64,000 nt of DNA from Eucommia ulmoides (lineage: Eukaryota > Streptophyta > Magnoliopsida > Garryales > Eucommiaceae). Position 1 is the stretch's first letter. Each line of letters begins with the position of its first letter. Both the position numbers and the translations under genes were made by a program. The notes beneath the pieces were generated by a model that did no database searches, was not told where the DNA came from, and was given only the letters and a program-made list of their open reading frames with translations. Of this stretch, positions 35,091 through 47,338 are shown in pieces. The stretch spans positions 20,314,905 through 20,378,904 of the forward strand of contig CM028335.1 in the NCBI GenBank assembly GCA_016647705.1, in the 5' to 3' direction.

Positions 35091-36326
35091 ACACCTCAAT
35101 AAATGAATGCATGTTTTGGCCGCTCTTCAAGATAGCTGAACACGAATGTGCGCATGGGATACTATTTACCTGCCAGTTCAAACACGTGCATGACATATTG
35201 TTCAAGTCAACCATCACAGACGGGTGGAGAATACCTCGTAAACGTTATTCCCACATTCAATGAACGTCCATGTTTGTCCTAAATTAATATTCTATGCAAT
35301 ACAATTAGAGAAAGATTAGATAGGAACCAAATCCAATTGTCGTCATTTTCCGCATCCACAACCGCAAACGTAATTGGAAACATTCCTTTCAAGAAGAAAA
35401 ATAACATAATTCGTCGGGAAAAATGAGTAAACAAAATAGTACATTTTGTAATTTTGTTTTATCGTTTTCTTACCATTCAATCCATCTTTTGCCTTTCACG
35501 ACTAACAAACATCTCTTATATCGGTCGCAAAGAAAGGTCCCATCCAAGAAAACCATGGGCCGACAATAATTGAAGCCTTTTATGCTAGTGTTAAAGGTAA
35601 TAAAAATTCTCTTAAAATGTCTCGTCTCTTTGTCATATTCCAGAATAAAATAACTACTCGGGTTCGTTTGCAAACAAGCATTGACGTACCATCGGAGTTG
35701 GTCATACGATGATTTGTAATGAGCATATAACTTATCCCAGGCCTTTTCTATACCGTTCCATGTAATATGATATAGGATATCAATCCCGTAATCATTTTTG
35801 AATATGTGAACAACAATGATAGGGCAAATGTTGGGCGCGTTTCTAACCAAATCAACCAAGCAAGACTTCACCACATTTGAATTCATGTTTGCATTCTGGT
35901 TCATCCTGTATGCAACGCCGCATAAATGTCTATTCTTAAACTCTCGAACGTAGAAGAACCCATTGCTCTCATCTATCCTGCCATGTACTTTCCACCTGTA
36001 TTATCTCTCTTCTTTTTGCGAACATTCCGTTGTGACCTTTTTTGTATCATTCTTCTTGAACTTCAATGTGAAGCCACCTCGAATAGCAAACTTCCTAAGT
36101 ACTTCTCTAAACTTAGGTACCCCACCCTTAAAAATTAGCTTCACCTCTTTGATACCTTTACCCCAACGATCCGATAGTAGTGTTTTTTGTGACAATGGGT
36201 AAAACATCGGCAATAAACCATCTTCTCTAGATTCATCTCCCCCGTTACCCCGACCCTTCGATGACTCAATAGCATTAGGGTAGCGTTATCCCCTGATTCA
36301 CTCGTGCTGCGACACACTTTGACATC

Positions 36327-36434
<108 letters not shown>

Positions 36435-36950
36435 TTAATACATGAGCAATGCTGCAAATAACGTTGAAGTTAGCTTGGGAGGACAATATACATTTATCGT
36501 GGCCGGGGATGGAGTAGTATAGCTCAAATGCATCGTATTGCAACATCTCCCACCTTGTTGTTATCTTATGAAGCAACATGTCAAACGTGAGATGATCCGC
36601 AACCTTTATTCCAAATGAATATCCATCAAATTCACACATCAACACTTTGTTAACATTTTAATTGTAATGAGGTATATATGTTCTCGATTATGAAACACCA
36701 AAAAATACTCTGGGATTTTACAATGAATGTTCTCGATTGGCACCATTCAAAAAAAAATGGGCACCGAACCCTAAAAACATGTATGTTTATTAATGTTCTC
36801 GACTATGAACATTCAAAACATGCACGTAAAAATCGAAACGTTCTCATTTTTTTGAATGTTCTCATGTATTTATCAATAAAAATCATGATCGTAATATTGA
36901 AATGTTCTCATATATGAACAATCTTTTGTAGGATTTAACAGTAACCTACC

Positions 36951-38473
36951 GCAACAAGAATAAAAAATGACCAACTACAACAATAATTAAAAAATTTGTT
37001 CAATTGAATGGCTTTTATAATGAAATATTGGAACATACTCACTTACAAGTCTAAAAAGGGACTCCAAAATTTGTCCTGAAACGGAACTGAAAAATCAAAC
37101 TCCAAGATTTTGAAAAATTGTGACTGTTTTTACAACCTCCCACTTACAGGTCTCGATTTTGCTCTATACTGAATAATTTGGGTTATCTCTTTGCTTTCTA
37201 AAATGATGCATGAATTAAAATGATAAAATGCAAAAAAATATAAAATCAAATTAAGGAAATTACCCCCCCCCCCCCCCCGAATTAATCTATGAATAAACTT
37301 ACCATAAACAAATCATGTGCATTGATCAGGGGTATTGATGTCCACGTAATGCTTTTTTCCAATCGTCGTGGGTTGTTTTTTAAGAATGTTTGAGTGAAGG
37401 TTTAAAAAATATTTTTTTTCCCAAAAGGTTTAATTAGGAGAGAGAGTATGAAATTTGGTGTAAAGATTAAAAAACTCAAACCTTTTTGAGATTTAAATTC
37501 TGAATGATATACGATGTAAATTTATTTTATTTTATTGTTTATTTATTTTTACTTAGACAAATGGAGTTTTTATTTATATTCCTCCAATATCTCATTAGAT
37601 TAAAATATGACGAACTGTAGTAGAGACTTTTCATTTTGTCTTTTTCCTTTCTATTTCTTTTTAATTTTTATTTTTGGCCAAATTTGTGAAAAAACATGTT
37701 TAGAGAAGTGATCTCCTAGACCTATCATCTAGAAATTCATCTCTATTCGGAGAATAATAAAAGTGGAAGTATAAAGATCTCTCCCTTTACTTATTTTACA
37801 AATATGTCCCAAAATAATATTGAAAGAGGAGAAGATTGTTAAAACCAACAAGCCCGAGATGCCAGCTTCTTTATATTTACTCCACGTTAGTTTTTTGTTT
37901 TACGAAACATTTGTATCAGATTATATTAATATGATCTTAGGTTGCGTTTAGTTTTGACTCAGTGTTTTTTATTCATGATCATGAAAACTCAAAACAAAAA
38001 TAGGATAGAAAAAAAAATTATATTATTGTCCTGTTATTAAATAATTTTGATTTTATTGATAATTGAGTTTTGATAATTTTAATTATTTCTTCAACAAAGT
38101 ATTACAACTATTAGTAAATTTGTCATTTACTACTACTGCAGTTAATAATTCTTTATGCTCCACATAGTTACGTATCATTCATGTCTCGAGACGTTATTAA
38201 TTGTTATTGCAATCTATCAATCTGATATGGTAAAATTAATATATTAATATATTTTTGTTTTTTCAATTTTCAAATATTTCTTCAAACAAAATTTTGTTGT
38301 AACTATTGATTTTTTTTTTTGAAGTTTTTTTTTTTTTTTTTTTTGTACATTTTTTGACATCAATTTTTTTTTTTTTTCATTTTTTTTAAGGGTGTAGATG
38401 AAACGGAAAATAGAATTTATTGGAAGCTCTATGTAGGTATATAAATAGTATGTAGTTGTAAAGAACATATAAT

Positions 38474-38520
<47 letters not shown>

Positions 38521-38882
38521 CGGGAATCGATAATATGGGAGAAATGATGCTTATTTTCTCACATGATTTGCAATACAATTTATTTATTACTTGGATACAA
38601 TCCGTGTTATGTCTCCTTATTTTATATCGTTATAAGTTTTTGTAATTCTTCAAAAATTTATATTTTAGAATTTAATTTTAAAATAACATATAATTTTGAG
38701 GGATCACATAAGTGTTAAAAAAAATAAAAATGAAATGAAATGAAAGTTGGGGGTTAGGCGGTGATATCAATTGAGATACAAAATTAAACTGAAATATATA
38801 TATATATATATATATATATGCGCCATCTTAAAACTTAAGAGAGTTGCAGGAGAGATATGCCACCAAAATCAAAAATATCATT
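36951..38882. other. AT-rich, low-complexity spacer
   Basis: No coding similarity seen. It holds a C16 run (37263-37278), T-rich runs at 38310-38390, a T44 run (38475-38518) and an (AT)n run (about 38797-38819). The right end of the MULE should lie near the start of this stretch but was not identified. Confidence 0.5.
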
Positions 38883-39960
38883 AAAATATATACATATATA
38901 TGAATTGGGAAAATATGGTGAGAATATTTATAAATAGATATATCTAATTTGAGAATAATTTAATTTAAAGTAAAAATTATAAATTTTATTAAAATGATAA
39001 TTTTTAGTATTTCGTTGACTAATAAATATTATTAATAATTGGTTAATATTCTTCTATAGATCAAATTATTTAAATTTAAAAATTTTGTAATGGTTGTTGT
39101 TGGTTTAAGAAAATGGAGTTGCTTTAGAAATTATATTTGGATTTGTATTTAATTTTTCAATAATTGTATTTATTGTTTACTATTGTAAAAATTAATTTAA
39201 TTAATTAATAATTATAATTATCGGTATAGTTTGTTAAATTTTTCAAATCTATAGGGGTAAAAATATTTATTGCAGGTTTTTAGTTTATTTCTCTTTAGGG
39301 AAACCGAGTGGCGACTTTGGGAAATTAGGTCATTATAAGTGGTATCAGAGCATAGGTAAACGACCACCTTAGGCTTGGGTTAGTATCCATTATTAATAAT
39401 AAGTCGACTAATATATATATAAAATTATGTTACAAATTAGTAGTTGTTAATATATATACGGGCGATAAAATATATACATATATATGAATTTGGAAAATAT
39501 AGTGAGAGTATTTATATATAGATATATCTAATTTGTGAATAATTTAATTTAAATTAAAAATTGTAAATTTTATTAAAATGATAATTTTTAGTATTTCGTT
39601 GACTAATAAATATTATTAACAGTTGGTTAATATTTTTCTATAGATCAAATTCTTGAAATTTGGAAAATTTTGTAATGGTTGTTATTGGTTTAAGAAAATG
39701 GAGCTTCTTTAGAAATTATATTTGGATTTGTATTTAATTTTGCAATAATTGTATTTATTGTTTATTATTGTAAAAATTGCTTCAATTAGTTAATAATTTT
39801 AATTATCAGCATAGTTTGTTAAATTTCTCAGATTTATAGGGGTAAAAAAATTTATTGTAGGTTTTTAGTTTATTTCTCTTTAGGGAAATCGAGTGGTGAC
39901 CTTAGGAAACCGGGTTGTTATAAGGTATATGACCACTATATATATATATAAAATAAAGTT
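38883..39960 (+). repeat. Tandemly doubled LTR/primer-site unit (about 585 bp)
   Basis: The block from about 38883 is repeated from about 39468, including GATATATCTAATTTG, TTAGTATTTCGTTGACTAAT, TTTAGTTTATTTCTCTTTAG and the following leader. In the first copy the LTR-like part is followed by TGGTATCAGAGCATAGG (39341-39357), a tRNA-Met primer site. The second copy has a worn site. The leader word ATATATATATAAAAT then recurs after both copies, so the whole LTR-plus-leader unit is doubled. No coding region is attached. It may be a TRIM-like or heavily reduced LTR element. Confidence 0.7.
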
Positions 39961-41437
39961 ACAAGTTGGTAGTTATAATTTTTGTAGGTTTGGTGAGTGT
40001 CATATTAGTAGTGAATCATAGAATATGTCATTGAGTTAAACTAATAGATCGCAGATCCGTTTCTATCGGGCCGGGTTTTATCCATTGGCTCGGCTCGACT
40101 TCTTGATGTTGGTTTCATAATTCACACGTGAAATTTTTTTCCATATCAGATTGGAATTAGTATAGTAATAGAATAGAATGCTCATTATCATTCTTATATT
40201 TGGTGACAAAAGCAATTATATGTGGTTTTGGAATGACATTAAAGGGAAAATAGTAATTTAATTAATTTTTCAAATAATATAATTGTTAATTTACTTAAAT
40301 TTCATTTCAATTCAAATATTTAGTTAGTATTTGGTCTCTTTTTTTTTTTGTAGGATGAATGATTAAAATTTATTTCTATATTTTGTGGAATTAGGGAATC
40401 CTTGGTAATAAGAATGGGATTTAATCTTATATACCAAACATAGGAATTGAATGATCATTCCAATCCCATTTTAAATTCCATTTGCCAAACCCTACCTATA
40501 TGTATAATATTCCTACATAATATTAATTTTTTCCATATGGTGTGGAACCAAACGATAGCAAATACAACTTTTAATTTATATTCTTTACTATTTTAACCCC
40601 CATATTATACTGGTGTAAGAAAAAAATTATGTTAGTATATATATTTTTCATTTGAATATTACATATGATCCACAATTGAAACTTTCATATTTTATGAAAA
40701 TATAACAAAAATAAATTTTAATATTGAGAAATAAAAATAAAATTATAGCCTAAAAAATAATTAACGTCAACTTCTAAGACTATTATCGTTCTTACTCATA
40801 TTTATTTTTAGAAAATAATAAATTAATTAGTAAATAAATTTGTCGAGGATATTTTCTATTTTTGTAACTTTGTTTTTTTAAACAATAGTCGTAAAATGAT
40901 CTAATAGGTCTTTTTTGTGTGGTTCAATTGTTTTTATTCTTTTATTAAGAATAGTTAGAATGCTCTTTAGAGTATTTAAAATTGAATAAATTTCATATGT
41001 AATTAAAGATGAAGAAAGAAATTTTTATTAAATTGTTAGAGAGGCAAATTATGAGGAAGAAATAAGGTGACATATAATTAACTATAATGAAATTAAACAA
41101 TCATCAACTAAATATGGATAAATTTCAATAACGTCCCTCATCATTCAGAAAACCTATAATGATATTTCTAGTCATTTGAAAAATATCTCCAATATTCCTT
41201 GCCTTTTAAGCTAACCATAAAATTATTTGTTTGTCCATGTTGCAATGTCACTGCACTATAAAAAAGTAATAAAAACTAGTTTTATGACCCTCTTAAAAGA
41301 ATTACAATTTTGGTCAGTTTGACTTTTTAATTTTTTTTTTTATTGTAATACGATTCCAATTCTCTCATCACGAATTTCATTTGGGATATCTTAAAAGGAT
41401 ACCAAGCAAACACTGAGTGAAACAAAATAACAGGAAT
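39961..41437. other. AT-rich spacer, nothing recognised
   Basis: No frames, RNA genes or repeats of known type were seen. A GC-richer patch (about 40050-40110) has no match I can name. Confidence 0.45.
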
Positions 41438-41583
41438 GCCAAGTCCCATTAATTGATCATAACGATATCGTGGAAGTGCTGCACGGACCCATATCTATAG
41501 AAATAGAAAGAGAAAAACCTTGTTCCTAAACCAGATCAAGCCTGGGATCTAATTAGAAATGGGAAGATCTAGGATAGGCGGTT
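41438..41583 (-). other. nad1: Nuclear insertion of mitochondrial DNA: nad1 fragment
   Basis: On the minus strand the DNA reads [18 protein letters not shown] (about 41438-41491), preceded by DNA like that coding for the PILDLPIF...PGSIWF segment. That is a conserved part of NADH dehydrogenase subunit 1 of plant mitochondria ([19 protein letters not shown]). Similarity ends abruptly on both sides, within about 146 bp, and several bases differ, so it is a decayed NUMT and not a functional gene. Plastid ndhA was considered but has a different sequence here. Confidence 0.8.
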
Positions 41584-42189
41584 ATACTTATTTCTCTATC
41601 CATCCTCTCTCCTCTCTCTAACTATTTTTATTACTTTTGAGATCAAATGACGGTTGTTACATTTTTTTTTTTGAGTATTTAACGAGTATATGGTGCAAAA
41701 TTTTTAAAAGTTCAAATTATTTTGAGAATTAATATTTTTTATTTTTCTAATACATTTTCAATTCTATTTTTTTTATTATTTGAGGATTAAATGATGGGTT
41801 GTTGTATTTTTTAGCATTTGTTTTGGTACATATGTGATGGGAGAAGGGGTTGAACTCTAAACCTTTCACAAGGGATGCTAGATACATATCCACTAGGTTA
41901 TAAGTCTTGAGATTATTTTTTTAGCATTTAAAGACTACATGCTGCTATTTTATTTTATTTGAAATTTAAATTATTCTGAGATTTTTTTTATTTATGAAAT
42001 TTACAATTTAGTCATTTTAGTAATTTTTATAATTTAATCTCAATAATAATGTCTGATAAACATGTAATTAGAACATATAATTATAACCATTATAAATATA
42101 TTATTAATAATAATTTCACTAAATAAAATAATGTAATTTATATTTAAAAAATATTTAATTTTAATTATTTTCCTAATACTAATTAGGTG

Positions 42190-42640
42190 CTTGTTCGAGT
42201 TCAAAGTCATGACATGATGTCTTTTCAAAGGAATAAGTGCCTCAATGACGCAACCACAATTTGTTGATGGATACTTTAATGCATAACAGGTAAAATTTGC
42301 TAAATGTCTCCTCCAAGAACAACAATGATATCCTTGAATGGTTTGGGTTACCGCACTTAACACAATACTTATTTTGTTAGGAATTTCATCCAAAATAATT
42401 AATTTTTCTCTGTAAAAAAATTCTTGATGTAACAATTGTCTATTGAAATGACAAATTGAATAGTTAAGAATATCCAATGGAATACCAATGTAGAATGTGT
42501 AGTTCAACCTCTTTCAAGTAGCGTAGATGAAATACCAAATGATGACACGATAATAATAACAAGATTGAGACTAACGCCATTTTGTTGCTATGATATTGTA
42601 TACAAATGTCTTCCCCGTACCTGAAGCATATTTCAAATTA
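42190..42640 (-). pseudogene. Helitron-type Pif1-like helicase remnant
   Basis: The minus strand shows GTGKTFVYNIIATKW (Walker A, about 42580-42621). Next comes GIPLDILNYSICHFNRQLLH and LIILDEIPNK, the worn 'TAHSxFgIPl...LIIwDEapM' and Walker B region of Helitron helicases, then CYALKYPSTNCGCVIEALIP and LKRHHVMTL. Frame changes occur between these motifs and the Rep domain is absent, so only a helicase scrap remains. No Helitron ends (TC...CTRR) were identified. Confidence 0.65.
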
Positions 42641-42689
42641 TACAAACCAACGCAAAATGTTCAATGTACTGAAATATTAATTAAAAAAA

Positions 42690-42880
42690 ATGGTTTTTAA
42701 AAAAAAATCAAAAAAAGAAAAAAAATGAAGAAGAAAGAAAAAACATAAAAAAAGAACAAAAAGAACGGAAAGAAAACATAAAAAGGAAAAACATAATTAG
42801 AAAAAAAAATGAAAAATAAAACAGATAAAAACCAGATTCCATTGACGTGATTAAAAATGTGAAGGTTTTGGGGCGGGGAA
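42690..42880. repeat. A-rich low-complexity block
   Basis: Long A-rich runs with AACATAAAAAG words. A similar block (about 46680-46790, AACATAAAAAGAAAAACA) lies on the other side of the copia insertion, so the copia went into an A-rich tract. The two sides look alike beyond the 5-bp duplication. Confidence 0.6.
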
Positions 42881-42883
42881 AAA

Positions 42884-43070
42884 TATTGAATTGTATTCTT
42901 TTATTCATATCAATTCATTCATACAAGAGGTGTATATATAACTTGATTCTAGACATTAAACCCTAGAATCAAGCTATCATATCCCCAATTATGTCAATTA
43001 CAATCTCAATCAAATCTCTAAAATAGGAAGGTAGAATTACTCTAAATTAGAAAAGTATAACTATTCAACA
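42884..43070 (-). repeat. Downstream LTR of the short copia element
   Basis: 187-bp LTR, adjacent on its inner side to a G-rich purine tract on the minus strand. It aligns end to end with 46464-46650. Confidence 0.93.
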
Positions 43071-43270
43071 CTCCCCCCTCAAGTTGATGCATGGATGTCC
43101 CACATGCCCAACTTGTCTTAAAACTTTAAGAATACACGATTTGAGATTGCTTTAGGGAGTATGTCAGCCAACTGATCCTCTAATAGAATCTTGGGCAATT
43201 CCACAATCTTTCCGTCTAACTTTTCTTTGATGAAAAGTCTATCGACCTCGACGTGTTTTGTACGATCATG

Positions 43271-43732
43271 TTAAACCAGATTATGCGCAATGTCGCATGC
43301 TGCTTTATTGTCATAGAACAATCGGATAGGTTGTTTGGGTAGATAACCCAAATCTCGCAAAAGGAATCTTAGCCATAACGTCTCACACAGTACATTTGCC
43401 AAACCTCTGAATTCAGCTTCTACACTTGAGCGAGCTATAACATTTTGCATTTTGCTTTTCCATGACACAAGGTTACCTCCTAGAAAGGTAAAGTATCCAG
43501 AAATAGATCGTTTGTCACCCACATCACCAGCCCAATCAGTATCATTATAGGCTTCTATGTTTCGATGGTCTATGTTTTTAGTGAATAATACTCCATTTCC
43601 TGGAGCAGACTTTAGGTACCTCAAAAGATGAATAACTGCATTCATGTGTTGTTCTCCGGGATTATGCATAAACTGGATGACATTACTCAAGGTATAAGTC
43701 AGATCTGGTTTGGTATGAGATAAGTACAACAA
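43271..43732 (-). pseudogene. Copia RNase H region (fossil)
   Basis: LYLSHTKPDLTYTLSNVIQF, HLLRYLKSAPGNGVLF, YNDTDWAGDVGDKRSISGYF and SWKSKMQNVIARSSVEAEFR are the connection and RNase H signatures of copia elements. The segment ends in FYDNKAACDIAHN. Confidence 0.9.
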
Positions 43733-44157
43733 TCTCCCTACCAGTATTTGGTATCCTCCTTTATCAACTGGTACCTGGTTAGGCTCAACATATAGCTTTA
43801 GACCTTCTTCTATTGGTGTATCAATAGGTTAACATGCTGATATACTAGTCTCTCGTAATAGATCTAGAGTATATTTTCTAGAACTTCGGTTTCTGGCTGA
43901 GTTGGAGAATGATCCATCTTTTCAGGCATTTGGTTCTCTTTAGTTTCTGGCTGGGTTAGAGAATGATCCATCTCTCCCGTTATTTGGTTTGTATCCTGGA
44001 CTTGATATAATATCACACCACTTAAATCTAGTTCACCCATTTTCTCAATTACTCTAGTCTGTGAGTCCTTACCACTGGAATCCAATCTCATATCAGTTAA
44101 CTCTAGGTTATCCGTCTCTTGGTTATCGTAATCTAGGCTTTGAATATCCTTTTGGTA

Positions 44158-44907
44158 TTATCCCTGAAATTCAGGTTCGGAGAAGTACATTGTATCTTCA
44201 TGGAAGACAACATCCATTGTGATAAATAATCGGTATGTTGGAGGATGATAACACCGGTATCCCTTTTGATGAGTGGCATACCCAACAAAAACACATCTCA
44301 ATGCTTGAGAAGTTAACTTAGTGCGTTGATACTTGTGTAGATGTACAAACACCACACATCCAAATACATGAGGTGGTAAACTTGAGACAGATGGATCTAT
44401 AATCCCATCATTTAGAGTTTGGAACGGTGTTTTGAAATTAAGGGTGGTGGAAGGTACCCGATTGATTAAATAAGTTGTTGAAGTTAAAGCTTCTCCCCAA
44501 TAAGACAATGGTATATGGGCTTAAATTAGCAAAGCTCGAACAACCTCCAAAAAATGTCGATATTTCTGCTAGACCACCCCATTTTTTTGAGGTGTGGTGG
44601 AGCAAGTTGTGTGATGGATCATTCCTTGTGCTTCGAAATAATGTTGAAATTCAGTACTCTGATATTCTCTACCATTGTCACTACGAAGAACTTGAATCTT
44701 TTTGTTGTATTGAGTTTCAATTATTTTATGAAATTTTTGGAATAGCGAGTTCACTTCATTTTTGGATTTCATCAAGTAAAGCCATGTCATCCTGGTACAA
44801 TCATCAATAAACGTTACAAACCAGCATGCCCCACCCAAAGTAGTGACCATCGATGGACCCCAGACATCAGAATGAATAATCATAAACGGACGTGGACTTT
44901 TATTCAA
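44158..44907 (-). pseudogene. Copia integrase region (fossil)
   Basis: IHSDVWGPSMVTTLGGACWF, VTFIDDCTRMTWLYLMKSK, LRSDNGREY and the following SYWGEALTSTTYLINRVPS and LRCVFVGYATHQKGYRCYHP cover the integrase core and post-integrase part in the usual copia order. Confidence 0.9.
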
Positions 44908-46463
44908 TCATAATATAAACGAAGCACGACGACTTTTTGCAAGTTCACAAGTATTGCAGTGAAAACTAGAAACATAGATTCTTGTAAATAAACTGGGAAA
45001 TAACTTTTTGAGATATCCAAATGAAGCATGCCCAAATCGACGATACCGTGACCATATTTTTTTTTTTTATCTTCTGAACTAGCCACTGCTGGAGCTTGTC
45101 GTAGGCTTTCGATACTATTTGATTCTAAGTCCAAGTAATACAGCTTCCCCTATCTAGTACCACGACCAATCGTTTTCCTGGTTTTGATGTCTTTAAACAC
45201 ACAAAAATCAGGCCAAAAAATAACAACATAAGATATAGTAGTGGTTATTTGAGAAACTGATAAGAGGTTATAATCAAAAGATGGAACAACTAAGATAGAC
45301 TCTAAATTTAATGTATTAGTGAGAGTCAAAGATCCTTCCCCAATAACTGGGGTCGGAGTTCAATTGCAGTAGAGACAAATTTTTGGGTGGAGTGATTGAG
45401 TGGTGAGACTTGTCTAGAATCATATGTCATGTGATCTGTTGTGCCAAAATCAATTATCCATGCATTATTCAAAATAGGTGTTGAAATATTTAAAACCTTA
45501 CCACCATTGTCTACAGCTACAACTGTTGTAGTGGAGTGCTTTTGGTGATTTTTCTTCACTCGACTAGGATTCCACCATTTTGAATAACCTATCAATTCAA
45601 AATATCGACTTTTAGTATGGCCAGTCTTATAGAAATAAGTGCATTTGTATGAAGATTAGTTAACAATAATGGTTGATCTACCAGTGTTGGATTGTGCTCC
45701 CGTGGATGACGAAATTTTTTCAGTCATTTTTTTTTTCCTTTTCTTTTTAAGTAAAAGAAATTTCAAGGTATAAATGTCATTTTACGAACTATAAGGATCA
45801 ATTAGACATCTACCCCACATTTAAGGGTAAAACGTGTAATTTTTCTTTTAACACATAAAGTAGAATAGGGTACTCACAATGAAGGTCAAAAAATGAATTC
45901 CAGAATTACCGATGCTTTTCTTATGAAAGTCGCAAATATTTCTTCCGTTTTCGTTGGAAAACGCTCAATCTCGATCGGTTTTGGTCGACGCACAACGTTG
46001 GACAATGGCGCCTGTTTATTGAAGCCTGATGAGTTGGAGGAGACGATTCATCGAGTGATTTTTTTTGTGCCCGTACGCTGGTTGAAACCGGAGAAAGTCG
46101 AACAAGAAGTTCAGACCGTTGAAATCGGCGATCTGTCTAAAGTCTAAGGCAGCAGAGCTCCGGTTACCGACGAAGAACAGGGCAGCAGTACTGAATCTGA
46201 GGCGGTGCAAGTTGACGGTAGTGGTGCCAGGAAGAGGCTACGACATTGGCTTTGTATCTGTAGTTGATTCACTTCGATAAGCAATTTCTCTTTTTGCAAT
46301 TCACCGACAAACACGACGAACAGTTTAATCGATTTATGATTCTAGTTTTTTTTTTTTTCCGAAATGAATGGGGGCGGCTACTGGTATGAATTTAGGGTTT
46401 CCGATTCTGGTTTGGGGGGGGGTTTTCTTTCTCGATTGGATCTAATTCATGGCTCTGATACCA

Positions 46464-46650
46464 TATTGAATTGTATCCTTTCATTCATATCAATTCATTC
46501 ATATAAGAGGTATGTATATAGCTTGATTCTAGATATTAAACCCTAGAATCAAGCTATCATATCCCCAAATATCTCAAATACAATCTCAATCAAATCTCTA
46601 AAATAGGAAGGTAGAATTACTCTAAATTAGGAAGGTATAATTATTCAACA
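46464..46650 (-). repeat. Upstream LTR of the short copia element
   Basis: 187-bp LTR, with the tRNA-Met primer site directly inside its inner edge and an AAAAA target duplication on the outer edge. Confidence 0.93.
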
Positions 46651-46822
46651 AAAAATAGATTTATTCCCAGATTTCGATTCCAATTTTATAGTGAAAAAAA
46701 AAATGTAAAAGAAAAAAAAAAAGGTGAAAAAAAAAAAAAAAACATAAAAAGAAAAACAGAATTAAAGGAAAAATAAAGAATTCAACCTTCTATTGATTTA
46801 GATGGATTTTCATCAATGATAT

Positions 46823-47338
46823 TGATGAGGGTATTTTTGGGCACCTCGGAGTCATCACTTGGAACCCAGCTACGTGTCAACCCTCACAATGACAGGGACA
46901 TATTCCAGAATCCACAACGCCACGCTGGAGCATACACCGACTACAGATCCTCCCTAGAATCTTATTTGCACCCAGGGACGAGCGAGGAGCCCCGTAGGGA
47001 TGTGCCGCTCTAAGCCATGCCCTCGGTAATCAATTTTAGGGATTCAGCCGCTCACCTCGACCGGTTCCTCTTTTCACCTTGTTTCTTTTCCAAGACTCCA
47101 TGGATCTCCACTCTCTTTTACCAGCTCACCGCCGCAGGCCTGACAAAGGCTCTCGGGCTTCTCCAAATGGGCCCAAAAGCCCAAGCCCAAACCCAATGAT
47201 TATCTTCTCAATGCCTCAGATTATCGGTTAAACACAGGGTTTCAACTAATCAATCGTGTTTAGGACTGACTAATCATCTCCAACGCCTATATATATCGAG
47301 GGCTATGTAAGCCCGAGGTACACTTGATTGTGTTTATC
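46823..47338 (+). repeat. Piece of another LTR-like sequence with TATA box
   Basis: Begins TGATGAGGGTATTTTTGG and has a GC-richer body and a TATA word CCTATATATATCGAGG (about 47287-47302). It changes abruptly into the next element's LTR near 47338. The start and promoter layout resemble a gypsy LTR of a different family from its neighbour. Two short frames in it (46816-47013, 47017-47199) have no recognisable product. Confidence 0.4.

Larger units (their letters stand above)
42884..46650 (-). mobile_element. Short-LTR Ty1-copia element, fossil with both LTRs and target duplication
   Basis: LTRs of 187 bp at 42884-43070 and 46464-46650 (TATTGAATTG...ATTCAACA on the plus strand). Flanking AAAAA duplications lie at 42879-42883 and 46651-46655. 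Inside the right LTR edge, on the minus strand, TGGTATCAGAGCCATG (46448-46463) is a near-perfect initiator-Met primer site. Inside the left edge a GAGGGGGGAG purine tract (about 43071-43080, minus) is present. Parts in sense order: gag/CCHC-type scraps and pre-integrase (45595-45100), integrase core (44907-44569), post-integrase (44508-44158), end of RT and RNase H (43732-43271). The LTRs differ at about a dozen sites by eye. The element is broken in several places and shorter than a full copia. Short LTRs suggest an Ale/Retrofit-like lineage, which is tentative. Confidence 0.92.

Noticed and set aside
38244-38468. Lys-rich minus-strand frame
   Set aside because: It is a translation of long T runs.
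41438-41583. Plastid ndhA origin for the organelle-like block
   Set aside because: The residues [18 protein letters not shown] match mitochondrial nad1 better than the plastid homologue.
45893-46147. 84-codon plus-strand frame
   Set aside because: It lies antisense in the leader/gag side of the short copia element and has no family features.
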